A stretch of 64,000 nt of DNA from Bufo bufo (GCF_905171765.1 NC_053392.1:36154956-36218955), one strand, 5' to 3'. Positions 51,886 to 62,335 are shown, counted from the stretch's first letter. Translations and numbers: made by a program. Notes: generated from the sequence alone by a model not told the origin.

Positions 51886-52907
51886 TCAATAGTGTAGATA
51901 GGCACAACCAAATATCTGGGTCATTTGGAAACACAGTAGTTTATTACACATCTAATACAATATATAAAAATACAATATCGTTCGCCTATATGCAATATAA
52001 AAAGAGGACATAGATTGGAATGTCACTCAATAAAATCACCATACAATAAAAGAATAAAATAAAAATGGACACATAAATAGATGACAATGCAATATAATAC
52101 GTGGGTGATGGATATAGATTAGATCTTGTTATTTATCCTTCCAGAGAAAAAGCAATGAGTTGATCATATACTGTGCGTCCTGACACTGACACGTTCAGTG
52201 TGTTCACCAAGAGTTCATAGGATAGGAATGATGTATGTATTGTCACTCATCCACTCTATATTTGCCCCAAATATCTGCAAAATGTTCTTTCAAAGTATCG
52301 GCATAGAACAGGGCACTCACGGTTATTGCAACCAAACTGCGGATAGAGTTTCATGCTGTGTGGCATCCCACCTGTGTTCAGCGTGATCGTCGTTGCTCGT
52401 GCGGTTATCACGAGAATTGAAGTGTTGACCCTGTTGAACTTGCCGGCTTTCAATCCCGGGGTATATAGATCCATGGACAGCTGTTCCTTGTAGCTGATCA
52501 AGCTTGTGAGCAAAAGTTTTGTAGAAAGGATACTGTTTGTTGTTTCAATTGCACATATCTGTACTTTTCTTCAGAGAAACACTTGGGTACTTTATAAATA
52601 ATTAGTTCAAACCAAACGCGTTTCGGAGTATATATAATTTCTAACTCCTTCTTCAGTGGTAACTCAACTATGAACAGACGTACCCTTATATACCTTATCT
52701 TTAATTGAGGTTGAAGTCATCATAAATATATGGAACTGGATTGTTGTATCAAACAAAATGGAACACCGACTCTTCATTTGCTTCACATAGAATACCATAT
52801 GTTCAGGTGCATGCATAATCTTGTATTTCAATAGCATAATAGTCATTTAGAACATCTAAAAACATATTTGGGGACATTTTTGCACAAAAAACACATGTAA
52901 CTTAACT
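51886..52907 (-). repeat. PLE-2 terminal repeat, 5' copy
   Basis: Direct copy of 43975-45000, ending at CATGTAACTTAAC where PLE-4 adjoins. Hammerhead-like core at 52621-52656. Confidence 0.85.
52621..52656 (-). ncRNA. Hammerhead-ribozyme-like core, PLE-2 5' repeat
   Basis: Minus strand CTGAAGA, stem GGAGT/ACTCC and GAAAC, as in the 3' repeat. The loop differs at one position; the stem is conserved. Confidence 0.45.
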
Positions 52908-53437
52908 TTCTCTATATCCCTTCTCTAGAAATCTCAGTAGTTGAATCTTATATTCTTCTACAGGTTTTTTTTTTTTAACCAGTGAGTATGTATCTTTATC
53001 CCTTAATTGTCTATGTAGTTCTGCCTCATATTTTTCTACATCCAAAACAACCCCCCCCCCCCCCCCCCCTTTGTCTGCAGGTTTTATCACTATGTTGTGA
53101 TTATTCTCCAGGCCCCTCTGTGCTTCATTTTTTTATCTTTAGTTAAATTGTACCTCTTTGGTCTTGTATCCATTTGTTCTATTTCATTCAAAAGACCTCT
53201 TTTAAAGCTTCAATACACTCACTATCCCTGCTTTTAGGATTAAATAAGATCTCTCTTTTAGTTTTGTGTGAATAATAGTGTCTTCTTCCTGTTGGCTTTT
53301 TTTCAGAGTTCCAGAATGATGGTTGATCCAATATTTAGCATTTAATTTCCTAATGTATCTATGTACATCCAAAAATGCCTCAAACTTATTAAGATCATTA
53401 ATAAAAATGAGTTTGATTACTTGATGATAAAAGCACC
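52908..53437 (-). pseudogene. PLE-4 N-terminal RT segment, inverted
   Basis: The minus strand encodes FEAFLDVHRYIRKLNAKYWI, then stops and frame changes, then MIKPADKGGGGGG with a run of 19 C on the plus strand (53051-53069) inside the KPADKGG motif, VVLDVEKYEAELHRQLRDKD and LRFLEKGYRE. The protein order continues with the plus-strand piece at 53440. Confidence 0.75.
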
Positions 53438-53707
53438 AGTGACTCCGGTGATTTACCAACTCCCGAAAATTCACTAAGTACCAGTCAATCCCCTGGGGAG
53501 GCTGATTATCTCCAGTCTCAATTCTCTTACTAGTAGGGTGACTGAGTATATAGACTATTTTTTACAAAGATATGTAGTAAAAGCACCATCATATCTTAGG
53601 GACACCAAACGTGTCATTAAACTAATAAAAGATCAGGGACATTATCAAGAAAACACATGGCTGGCAACAGTGGACGTAATGTCATTATATACCATCATAC
53701 CAAAATA

Positions 53708-54755
53708 CACTCACCTAAAGAATTATTAAGAACACCTGTTCTATTTCTCATTAATGCAATTATCTAGTCAACCAATCACATGGCAGTTGCTTCAATGCAT
53801 TTAGGGGTGTGGTCCTGGTCAAGACAATCTCCTGAACTCCAAACTGAATGTCAGAATGGGAAAGAAAGGTGATTTAAGCAATTTTGAGCGTGGCATGGTT
53901 GTTGGTGCCAGACGGGCCGGTCTGAGTATTTCACAATCTGCTCAGTTACTCGGATTTTCACGCACAACCATTTCTAGGGTTTACAAAGAATGGTGTGAAA
54001 AGGGAAAAACATCCAGTATGCGGCAGTCCTGTGGGCAAAAATGCATTGTGGATGCTAGAGGTCAGAGGAGAATGGGCCGACTGATTCAAGCTGATAGAAG
54101 AGCAACGTTGACTGAAATAACCACTCGTTACAACAGAGGTATGCAGCAAAGCATTTGTGAAGCCACAACACGCACAACCTTGAGGCGGATGGGCTACAAC
54201 AGCAGAAGACACCACCGGGTACCACTCATCTCCACTACAAATAGGAAAAAGAGGCTACAATTTGCACGAGCTCACCAAAATTGGACTGTTAAAGACTGGA
54301 AAAATGTTGCCTGGTCTGATGAGTCTCGATTTCTGTTGAGACATTCAAATGGTAGAGTCCGAATTTGGCGTAAACAGAATGAGAATATGTATCCATCCTC
54401 TGATGGCTACTTCCAGCAGGATAATGCACCATGTCACAAAGCTCGAATCATTTCAAATTGGTTTCTTGAACATGGCAATGAGTTCACTGTACTAAAATGG
54501 CCCCCACAGTCACTAGATCTCAACCCAATAGAGCATCTTTGGGATGTGGTGGAACGGGAGCTTCGTGCCCTGGATGTGCGTCCCTCAAATCTCCATCAAC
54601 TGCAAGATGCTATCCTATCAATATGGGCCAACATTTCTAAAGAATGCTATCAGCACCTTGTTGAATCAGTGCCACGTAGAATTAAGCAGTTCTGAAGGCA
54701 AAAGGGGGTCCAACACCGTATTAGTATGGTGTTCCTAATAATTCTTTAGGTGAGT
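53708..54755 (+). mobile_element. Tc1-like element (Tc1-F) with an in-frame internal deletion
   Basis: Inverted ends CACTCACCTAAAGAATTATT and AATTCTTTAGGTGAGT at a TA target (53706-53707). About 1.05 kb, shorter than the roughly 1.2 kb or more expected. It interrupts the PLE-4 RT at SLYTIIP. Confidence 0.9.
53856..54695 (+). CDS. Tc1 transposase, open but about 60 residues short
   Basis: 279 codons, uninterrupted from MGKKGDLSNFERGMVVGARR to RRIKQF. The HTH domain (SISQSAQLLGFSRTTISRVY) is complete, and a second DNA-binding region (LTEITTRYNRGMQQSICEAT) follows. The first catalytic Asp is in VAWSDESRFLLRH, the second in YFQQDNAPCHKA, and the Glu in LDLNPIEHLWDVVE. Only 34 residues separate the two Asp, against about 90 in intact Tc1 enzymes (93 in Tc1-E here). 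Between NENM and YPSSDGYF a block of the core is gone, in frame. DNA binding may be retained; catalysis is unlikely. Confidence 0.85.
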   Translation: MGKKGDLSNFERGMVVGARRAGLSISQSAQLLGFSRTTISRVYKEWCEKGKTSSMRQSCGQKCIVDARGQRRMGRLIQADRRATLTEITTRYNRGMQQSICEATTRTTLRRMGYNSRRHHRVPLISTTNRKKRLQFARAHQNWTVKDWKNVAWSDESRFLLRHSNGRVRIWRKQNENMYPSSDGYFQQDNAPCHKARIISNWFLEHGNEFTVLKWPPQSLDLNPIEHLWDVVERELRALDVRPSNLHQLQDAILSIWANISKECYQHLVESVPRRIKQF

Positions 54756-55614
54756 ATAATTTGGATTAGATGCCATTAAAGAGGAGCTCAACAATGATAG
54801 TGACATGACAAAAGTTCAGGCAGAGTTTATTCTGGACTGTGTCAAATTTTGTCTAGGACATAACTATTTCTGGTTCGATGTTTTTTTTTTATCTTCAGAA
54901 GGTCGGGACGGCGATGGAGGCGAAATTCGCCCCCAGTTTCACGAATATTTTTATATTAGCATGGGAAAAAGAGCACCTTACCCCCATAATAGGAGAAATG
55001 CAGGTACTGGGTAAGTTACTTACCTGAAAACGTTACATCGATGATTGTATCTTGATATGGGAAGGAGAAAAGGAAGGACTAGAGTTATTAGCCACTTGAA
55101 TACGAATACTTGGAACTTGAAATTCACCAGCAGTGTCAGTAATGTTTCGGTGAATTTTCTCGATCTAACTATTTATATGGAAGATGGCCAGCTTAAAACT
55201 AAAACCTTTTTTAAGCCGACAGATGTCAATGGATACATTGATACAGATACAAGCAGTTGCCACTATGCCCCGTGGTTATCCAACATTCCAAAGGGGCAGA
55301 TGGGGAGAATTAAGATTATAGAAAGTAGGTTTGTGAAGAAAGGATATAAAAAAGAGAAGTTGGAAAAATGTAGAAGGGAGATAGAAGACACTACAAAGAG
55401 AGATGAGAGGAATACCTCTAAGAAAAAAGAGAATAAGGATTTTCGGTTTGCTTTCTTTGACCCAATATACAGTACATTCAGGATTGATAAAAAATGCAGT
55501 GAAGAAAAATTGGATTACACAGAAAAATTACCCGGTACTCAGGAAGGAGCTTCTAAAATGTCCACCTATCATTTTAAATAGGCACCCAGTATCCGCAACT
55601 GTCTAGTACATAGT

Positions 55615-56118
55615 GTGATCCCCGAAAGAACAGAAAAAAGCAAAAAAGACCAATTTACAAGGTGCGGTTTTTGTGTGGCATGCAGAAATAGATATCAAAA
55701 AGATAGAAAACAAAAGATCAACACCAGTTACTCTAATAAAAGTGATCAAGAACTAAAGATCAAAGGAGAAATGTTTTGTGAAAACACTGGTGTGGTCTAT
55801 ATGCTGGCGTGCCCGTGTGGCCTCCATTATATAGGTCGCACTACGAGAAAATTAAAAATCCGGTTGCAGGAACATATTATAAATATCAAAAAGGGACTGG
55901 AAACCCATGGAGTCACACTACACTTTAAAAATGCCCACAAAAAGGATCCAAAGGGGTTAAAATTTGCTGGAGTCGATCAGTTTAAAGGAAATTGGAGAGG
56001 AGGTGATCCGCTTGCAAAAATTGACAAATGTGAAGTAAGGTGGATATATGAGATGAATACTCTACAACCAGGAGATCTGAATGTAGAGTTTGACTTAAAA
56101 GCATTTTTGAAGGAGTAG
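55615..56118 (+). pseudogene. PLE-4 linker and GIY-YIG endonuclease domain
   Basis: 167 codons. Starts at PERTEKSKKDQF, the linker Cys cluster CGFCVACRNR follows, then GVVYMLACPCGLHYIGRTTR (GIY-YIG pair as V-Y-M...Y-I-G), KIRLQEHIINIKKGLETHGV, HFKNAHKKDPKG and NWRGGDPLAKIDKCEVRWIY, ending LKAFLKE. The domain is complete in sequence, but it is separated from the RT by a frameshift at about 55580-55615. It shows what is missing in PLE-1. Confidence 0.85.
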
Positions 56119-56447
56119 TAGCTGTGAAAGATCGCGATCAAATACCTTAGGCTGAGGCAGAAAAGTTTGGAGGCTGTCTCAGCGGACCCTGTGAATGGAA
56201 GGGTGGAGGTCAGGTGATCAGTTTGTACTACGAGATGCAGACCAACGAAAATCAGAGCATTATAAGGCATTAGGAATATTATGGAGTTTAGACAGATTCA
56301 GGATGTGAAGTTATGGTGGACTAATGAGGTTTTATGATGGGGTATTTATGTTTTATGTGAACAAGTTTTTATGAATGTATTGTGCAGGGGATGGGGGGAG
56401 GGGTAACCTGTGATAAAAGGTCATGGGGAGGGTTTTGGAGTATGCCC

Positions 56448-56471
56448 CTGATGAAGCCATAAGAGCGAAAC
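56448..56471 (+). ncRNA. Hammerhead-ribozyme-like core in PLE-4
   Basis: CTGATGA, a GC/GC pair around a 7-base loop, then CGAAACCCGGG. Same layout as the minus-strand cores at 34984-35006 and 38874-38896, with a changed loop. A downstream CGGG could close stem III on CCCG; no clear cleavage triplet seen. Confidence 0.4.
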
Positions 56472-56769
56472 CCGGGTTGGGCTGTTTGAGGACGCGGGAG
56501 ATGTGCATCTTATGCTTGTTTTAAAAGACCATTGTGAGTACATTAAACCATTTTTTATACATCTATTGATGGTATTTCACTATGGAAGCAACCTTTTCCT
56601 TAGGACTATATATCGTCTGAGCTGATATAGAGGGAAAAGGAGACTTGACTTCACTTGATGTGCCTTAACCTGCCTGCGCTTGTGAGTATAATAGCGCAAC
56701 GATAACAAGATCAAAATAGCGGTATTTTCACTATCAGCACACTTTGATGTTCCACAGGATGTTTTAAAG

Positions 56770-57060
56770 TAAAGGACGTCTGTGGACCCCGGTCTCCTAT
56801 TGGCGTGGTGAGAGGGAGCATAACTCTATTTGAGGAGGAAGAAAAACGTGCGGTTTCATTTGTCCATATATGCTTTATGTGAATTGAACCCACATCACTT
56901 TGGAGACTCGCTGCACATCCCATCTGACTGGAAGTACTGTTTTTATTAATCTATCCATAAGACAGGTAGTCAGCATACCTTACAATGGCAAGCCTTGTGT
57001 GCAATGAGACATTCAAGGTGTGTCCAAACTTTTGGTCTGTACTGTACATACTTTAGTACT
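56770..57060. other. Unclassified DNA with an inverted repeat and a Tc1 end
   Basis: 56955-57015 is an inverted copy of 62788-62860. 57016-57044 is a right-terminal scrap of the palindromic Tc1 family (AAGGTGTGTCCAAACTTTTG to GTACTG). No gene. Confidence 0.6.
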
Positions 57061-57227
57061 GTGACGCAGCACAGGCCACGAGGCAGCACTTATTAAATGA
57101 CTTACAGTCTTCTTTGCGAGCATGGCATTGTTATGTAAAGCCCATGCTAACCTACCCTATACATCACAATGCATGCTACACTAGCATACCTATTCAATCA
57201 CAAAACCTTTCAACAAAGCATTTAGAC

Positions 57228-57374
57228 CAGGTATGCTCAACCTACGGCCCTCCAGCTGTTGTAAAACTACAACTTCCACAATACTCTGCTGTAGGCTGAT
57301 AGCTGTAGGCTGTTCGGGCATGCTGGGAGTTGTAGTTTTGCAACATCTGGAGTGCCGCAGGTTGAGCATGCCTG
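57228..57374. mobile_element. hAT-type MITE with a perfect 8-bp target duplication
   Basis: Inverted ends CAGGTATGCTCAACCT and GGTTGAGCATGCCTG. The interior carries CCTCCAGCTGTTG and AGTTGTAGTTTTGCAACATC. Flanked by ATTTAGAC at 57220-57227 and 57375-57382. 147 bp, a very common vertebrate MITE type. Confidence 0.9.
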
Positions 57375-57749
57375 ATTTAGACAGTGATGAGGGAAGGGGG
57401 ATGGGAAGGAGGGGGTAGGGAGGGGAAATCACATGCCCTCAGTTTTTATTGAGAAGACAGAAGCAAACGGGGGTAGAGGGGAAGGAGAGGGGTTTAGTCC
57501 TCTTCTTCATCGTCAACTTCCAAGATGTTGTAATCCCGCAGAAGACTATAAATAAGTCTGCAGCAGTCCAGGACAGACATGTTCTCCCTCCTGAGAATGA
57601 ACCAGTTCCTGGCTAACTATATAGCTTCCCTAAAATAGATCATAAGGCGCTAGGCCTCCTGGATGGCCTCAACAGTATGAATCCCAAGAAATAGTCCGTA
57701 CAGCACCGAAGTGTATTGCAGGCTGTTCCTGGGCACAGAGTCTTTTAGT

Positions 57750-58478
57750 TCATTTTCCAGGCCTTGCACAAAGGGGCACTCCTAAAACAGGTGGTACAAT
57801 GTTTCCTCCATGAAAGGACACCTGGGGCAGTACCCTAGTTTCGCACAGGATGCGGGCGTGCATGAATGACCGAATTGGCAGTCCTCCCTGAATGGCCATC
57901 CATGACAAGTCCTTGTGCCCGTTGGTTAACCTGTCTGACAACACATTAGTCCAAACTGTCTCTACGGTGTCGTCATGGATCCCTGGAATTGACTCCACTG
58001 CATCCTTTGCTCTGATGAGCTTGTGGATAGTCTTTGGTTTCCACAAGTCGGGCTTGAGGCCCTCCAGTTGGTGTTCCCTCACGAAATTGACAACATCTCC
58101 GTAATACCAGGGAGCGTCCCACTTGTCCCAGCCCAGACCCCTCCAGAGGGGCAGGAGGAAAAAGCGAGACATAGCCTTGCCCGCAGAGCCGTTTGCTGTT
58201 CTCAGAGTCCGACGAATGCTATCACAAAAAAAGGCGATATGCAGTAAAGTGGGAAGGTCCGGAATGCCCTTTCCATCCTTTCGGGGCTCTTTGTACATGA
58301 TGGCTCGCTTCACTCTGTCAATCTTGGACAAAGCAAAACACTGTCCTGTTGATGGCCCTGGAAACTGTGACATGAGGGGGCTATGCCTGTGCGGTGTACT
58401 GTAGCACAGGCCGAACTTTATTACGCAGGACCAGTGCTTTGCCCTCAATCGTGAGTTGTCTGAGGCTCCACAGTCCAA
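57750..58478 (-). pseudogene. LINE ORF2 C-terminal region
   Basis: 242 codons with KIDRVKRAIMYKEPRKDGKG, DLPTLLHIAFFCDSIRRTLR, WYYGDVVNFVREHQLEGLKP and DRLTNGHKDLSWMAIQGGLP. These resemble the region downstream of the RT in Tx1-clade ORF2 proteins. It is separated from the RT by stops around 58480-58510. Confidence 0.7.
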
Positions 58479-58509
58479 TTCTTTGGTTGACTTTGGCCAA
58501 GCGTTCTTC

Positions 58510-59509
58510 TCAAGACTTTAGGGCTGAGCCTTCCTTCCCAAACCAGATTCCCAGGACCTTGATGAAATCCGATTGGATGGTAAATGGGAAAGGGGCAGAA
58601 GAAGCCAGTTGCCAGTCCCCAAAAAGCATGGCTTCCGACTTCCCGCAGTTGGCTTTGGCCCCTGAAGCTTGTCCAAACTCCTCGCAGGTCTGGACAAATG
58701 CAGTCACGGAATGCCGATCAGCGCAGAAGACGGTCACATCGTCCATGTACAGCGAGCACTTGACCTCGTAGTGTCCTGATCCTGGTGCTGTGATTCCTCT
58801 GATCTCTCCATTCTGCCGGATAGACTCTGTGAAGAGTTCTGTAACACAAACATAAAGGAGAGGTGAAATAGGGAAGCCTTGTCTGACCCCAGAGCGCACT
58901 GGAAAGGGGTCAGTATTCCATCCTTTCACCAGCACCGTGCTGAAAATGTCAAGGTACATCAGGTTAACAAACGAGCAGAACTTCCTGCCTAGACCCAGCT
59001 TGCACAAAGCTTTGCGCATGAATTCATGAGACACTCAGTCAAAGACCTTCTCCTGATAAAGGCTGACCAGGGCCGCGTGTACACGGCGGTCTCTGATGTA
59101 TTGTACCATGTCTCTCATGAGAGCAAGGCTGTCTGTGATCCTGCGACCAGAAATTCCGCAGGTCTGGTCCGGGTGGACGATTCTGCCGATGACAACCTTC
59201 AGCCGGTTGGGAAACCAGCATCTTACCCTCCACCACCATCTCTTCAGAGTTCCAGCAGGTCCGGACAGATCAGATCCCCCAGCGCTACATAGAGCTCCGC
59301 TGGGAGGCAGTCACTGCCCGGGTCCTGCCAGACCTAAAGGATCTAGCGGCAGAGAGCACCTCCCCCAAAGTCAGAGGGTCATCCATTGCCTCCATATCTG
59401 CAGGGTCAAGATGGTTAGTGATACCTGACAGGAATTTATCATCGGCTTTCGTGTCGGTGTTCTTCAGGGAGTAGAGGTTGCTGTAGTAGTCTGTGACGAC
59501 TCCCATCAC
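58510..59509 (-). pseudogene. LINE reverse transcriptase
   Basis: 59509-59285 carries the region before the fingers (VVTDYYSNLYSL). 59034-58510 carries MSHEFMRKALCKLGLGRKFC, the palm motif SGVRQGFPISPLLYVCVTEL and the catalytic box CSLYMDDVTVFCAD with both Asp, then EFGQASGAKANCGKSEAMLF and VLGIWFG. The fingers between them (about 59035-59284) are frameshifted. The reaction would be target-primed reverse transcription; this copy is dead. Confidence 0.85.
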
Positions 59510-59919
59510 TTCCTCCTTCCCTGATCGTGTGTTGCCATCCTTGTCTCGAAGTTCATTCTGGGCATGTGGCCGCCGTGGAGTTTTCTGAAAAAGAACGAGT
59601 TACACTTCTCACCCTTCTCCAGTTTCTCCACTTTGGAGCGGAAGATGATTTGCTTGGATTCCTCCTCAAAGTGCCTTTTCAGGCTCCTTTTGGTATCCTC
59701 CAGCTTTTCTCTAATGCTCCAGCCGCACCGGTGAAGGTCTTGCAGCTTTCTGAAGGCCCTCTTCTTCTCACACTCCTGTTGTTGTTTGGCCTGAAGGAAA
59801 GAACGAAACTGCAATTTAACATGCTCCCACCAGTCACTAGTCCAATCAAACAAGCATTTGTCATTCCGCCAAGCTATGTAGACCTCTCTAAGCTCTGCAA
59901 GAACATCCTCCCGATTCAA
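59506..59919 (-). pseudogene. LINE ORF2 linker between endonuclease and RT
   Basis: 137 codons, mostly helical and basic (AKQQQECEKKRAFRKLQDLH, KRHFEEESKQIIFRSKVEKL), ending in NSFFFRKLHGG, a motif found before the RT in L1/Tx1 ORF2 proteins. Confidence 0.65.
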
Positions 59920-60486
59920 CAGAGCGCAGTTCAGCTTCCAGGATCCAGGGCTTGGAGGGAACCCATTCCCAAGGATGCACTGGACCCTGAATGGCTCTGT
60001 AATCAGAGAAGAAGCAAGGTATCATAGAGTGCCTACACCGCCTGACTGCCCAAGAGGTAAACACAAAGTCTATCCAAGAACAGAGTGAGCCATCAGGTCG
60101 GCTCCGTCTATAATTAATGGAGCATTTCCCCATAGAGCCCACAACGTCCTGTAAGGACGCTTCAGTCACCATCTTAATAATCAGTTTGGAATTGACATCT
60201 AACTTGCTCGAAGTGCCTGAGCCACGTCCGTCCTCCTCGATCGGGCAGTTTAAGTCCACGGCCATCACTACAGCCCTAGTGGTAGCGAGCTGCAGTCACT
60301 TACCCTTGTCAGGGGAAGCATACACATTGATGAGCCTAACCGGCTCTCCCGCCCAGGAACCGTCTACGACAAGTAGCCTGCCGCAGACGAGCTCCTGGAC
60401 AGAGTCAAATGTAAAAGTGCTTTCACTGAGGATGGCAACCCCAGCTGACTTACAGTCGCCGCCACCGGACCATTAGGAGGGGCCAT
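59888..60486 (-). pseudogene. LINE APE endonuclease, partial
   Basis: Two frames: 60470-60310 gives GVAILSESTFTFDSVQELVC and PVRLINVYASPDKG. 60268-59888 gives VMAVDLNCPIEEDGRG (the DFN-type block), RRSRPDGSLCSWIDFVFTSW and FFSDYRAIQG. The last block normally reads SDH with a catalytic His; Tyr stands here. The N-terminal catalytic blocks are missing. Confidence 0.7.
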
Positions 60487-60518
60487 GGGACCACCACCTG
60501 GCCAGATGGTTGTAGGAC

Positions 60519-61997
60519 CTAGAGGGGGACAAGGCACACTTTTTGCGGATCGGTGGTTGCCCAGCTGGCCACTATTTTCTCCACGTCGATCTCGTTGAGA
60601 ATTTCAGTGGTCAGGAGGTTTTGCTGGTCGTGTGCCTCGTTGGCGGCCACCGGTTCTTCCACCTGCTGCTTAATTTCTTCTTCTTTGTCGGATAGTGACT
60701 GTTCCGCTACCTCGACCATCTTCTTCTTGGAGTGGTCAGCGACGGGGCTGTCCCTCTCCTTTCTCTTCCCTTTTCTTTGGCTGACACCTGGGGATGCAAG
60801 AGGGGGAAATTCATCCATAGAGAGGGCTGCAGCAGCTGGAGGAGGGGTTAATGCTGCTGCAGTGGTGGCAATGGGGTGGGTTGGGATGGTGGAGGGTAGT
60901 GGTGGAAGGTGCCACTGAGGCAACGGGCAGATGGATATGGATATCCTCAGTGGTGGTGATGACGGAGCGGGAGGAGGATGGGCGGAGAGGGGAGGGTACG
61001 GGAGCTTGGCCTGGGGCAGGTGTCTGCTTACCCTCTTCTTTCTTCTAGGACTGCTTCACTTTAGGTCTTGCTGCTGCCGGAGTTGCGGCTGGGGTGAGGT
61101 TCCCGCTGGCCGGCACTCTTGCTGCGACTGCTGCCCAGGTGCGTTCTCTCTTTGGGCAGTCCTTTTAGTTATGTGAAGCCAGTCCACACATGTTGCATGC
61201 TGTCTTCTTAGGGCAGTCCCGGGTTTCGTGCCCAGGCCGCATCCTTGCAGTCGCTCAGCCTGTGACCCTTTTTGCCACATTTCATGCAGGTCTGCGGCAT
61301 GTCGGAGTAGTAGATGAGCGCTTGAGAGTTGCCCAAAGAAAAAGTCGGGGGCAGGTGTTGCACACCGTCCAGGTCTGTGGCATACCTGTTCAGACAGATG
61401 ATGACTAACCACTTGCCTGTCCAGAAGCCGTTTCCATCCAAGATGTGGGTGGGGTCCCTCACCACAGTGCAGAACCGCTTCAGGTAGGTGGCGATATCCT
61501 TGCCTGGGATGTGTGGGTTCCGCATTGAGACTCTCCTCTCTTCCTTCTGGACTGGGCAGCTGCCCACGAAGCACTTGAAAGGTGAGTGCGGGCTCGCCGC
61601 TTTGACCATCTCCCAGTACTATTTACATATGGCCACAGAGGCGAAGGTGATGTAGAACATCCTGGTGATGAATTAATGGATGCTCACCACCTCGGGCTTG
61701 CCAAACACGTCCTGGCTCATGTCCAGCACTTTCCCATCCACCTCTTTTAGCTTCAGCAGTCTGCCTCATCCACAGCTCCAGGGGTGGGGAGCCGGGGCTG
61801 TGGTTCTTGTCACTCTGTTGCTTCGGAGGGATGGTTGCCGCCGGGTCAGAAGCCCGTGATGTGGAGGTTGAAGCATTCTGGTGGGTCTCTACTGTGGCCT
61901 TCTTCTGTTCTGAAGCATTTTTCTTGGTCTTGGTAGGCTTGGAGGTTGAGGCCATGGCTTCTTCCTTCACTCCTTCCTCTCCCTGAAGGTGCTTCAC
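60519..61997 (-). pseudogene. LINE ORF1 (gag-like, CCHC knuckles)
   Basis: Likely start at ATG 61955 (MASTSKPTKTKKNASEQKKA); an upstream in-frame ATG lies at 61997. Frame changes follow. 61609-61208 holds the RRM/CTD-like part (GFWTGKWLVIICLNRYATDL) and a CCHC knuckle MKCGKKGHRLSDCKD. A second knuckle (CNMCGLASHN...CPKRE) follows near 61165. 60923-60519 is the Pro/Ala-rich C-terminus (MDEFPPLASPGVSQRKGKRK). ORF1 proteins bind the element RNA. Confidence 0.7.
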
Positions 61998-62335
61998 AAA
62001 AGTGTCCCTTTTGCCACAGGGGGCAGAGCTATGCAGATTCCTTCTTGCTGGGCAGAGCTTCTTCCGGGGAAGGTCTTCGCCGAGCTTCTTTTCTTAGTCA
62101 GGGTGCCCCGAGGCCCAAGTCTTCAGGCCAAAGTCTTCAGTCCTCGTCGTCGAGGTTCCTCATCGAGTCTTCGCAAAGTCTTCTCTTTGATCGCAGTCAG
62201 AGAAAATCTTCCAATAGTCGTCTTCGGCTGTCGAGATCCAAGTAAGCACTGTCTAACGTCGTACACCAAGACTATTAGGCCACAGGCCAAGAAGAGGTCG
62301 AAGACTAGAACACTCTTGTTCCTTGGGAAATAGCC
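61998..62335 (-). other. LINE 5' untranslated region
   Basis: About 340 bp upstream of ORF1, with a CTTCTTGGCCTGTGGCC stretch at about 62280-62296 that weakly echoes the U2 5' end. Confidence 0.4.

Larger units (their letters stand above)
43975..52907 (-). mobile_element. Penelope-like element (PLE-2) with direct terminal repeats, interrupted by PLE-3
   Basis: About 1-kb direct repeats at 43975-45000 and 51886-52907 (both opening AGAATCAATAGTGTAGATAG) flank coding sequence on the minus strand: N-terminal region (48591-47746), reverse transcriptase (47745-46109) and GIY-YIG endonuclease (about 46100-45474). This matches the known PLE pattern of terminal repeats (pLTRs). PLE-3 (48603-51583) has inserted in the N-terminal region; 51584-51885 is its upstream continuation. 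Confidence 0.8.
53440..55590 (+). pseudogene. PLE-4 reverse transcriptase, split by Tc1-F
   Basis: 53440-53707: PVTPVIYQLPKIH, then a stop, then TEYIDYFLQRYVVKAPSYLR and WLATVDVMSLYTIIP. 54756-55581: LGLDAIKEELNND-like sequence, LDCVKFCLGHNYFWFD, a frame-changed palm (AKFAPSFTNIF), the catalytic box RYIDDCILIWEGE near 55028 with both Asp intact, NLKFTSSVSNVSVNFLDLTI, and the thumb DGQLKTKTFFKPTDVNGYID. A segment after PKGQMGRI is shortened relative to PLE-1 (the HCNCSDIAVFKQQS part is absent). Several frameshifts. Confidence 0.8.
52908..56769 (+). mobile_element. Penelope-like element (PLE-4) with an inverted 5' segment and a Tc1 insertion
   Basis: The plus-strand RT/GIY-YIG gene starts mid-protein near 53440 (PVTPVIYQLPK). 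The preceding part of the same protein lies immediately to the left in the opposite direction (53437-52908, ending EKGYRE). This is the head-to-head arrangement left by twin priming during target-primed reverse transcription. Tc1-F interrupts it at 53708-54755. 3' UTR with hammerhead-like core at 56448-56471; 3' end near 56769 (GATGTTTTAAAGT), as in PLE-1. Confidence 0.85.
57430..62335 (-). mobile_element. Tx1/Keno-like LINE, degenerate
   Basis: Minus-strand two-ORF non-LTR retrotransposon. ORF1 has CCHC knuckles (61955-60519); ORF2 has APE endonuclease (60486-59888), RT (59509-58510) and C-terminal region (58478-57750). The combination and protein style match the Tx1 clade of L1-like elements. 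A U2 snRNA-like segment lies upstream of its 5' end (62418-62446), suggesting a Keno-type, U2-targeted family. Many frameshifts. The 3' end is placed near 57430 without a clear tail. Confidence 0.75.

Noticed and set aside
62265..62300. A second U2-like stretch (CTTCTTGGCCTGTGGCC on minus)
   Set aside because: Only loosely similar; too weak to call, mentioned under the LINE 5' UTR.
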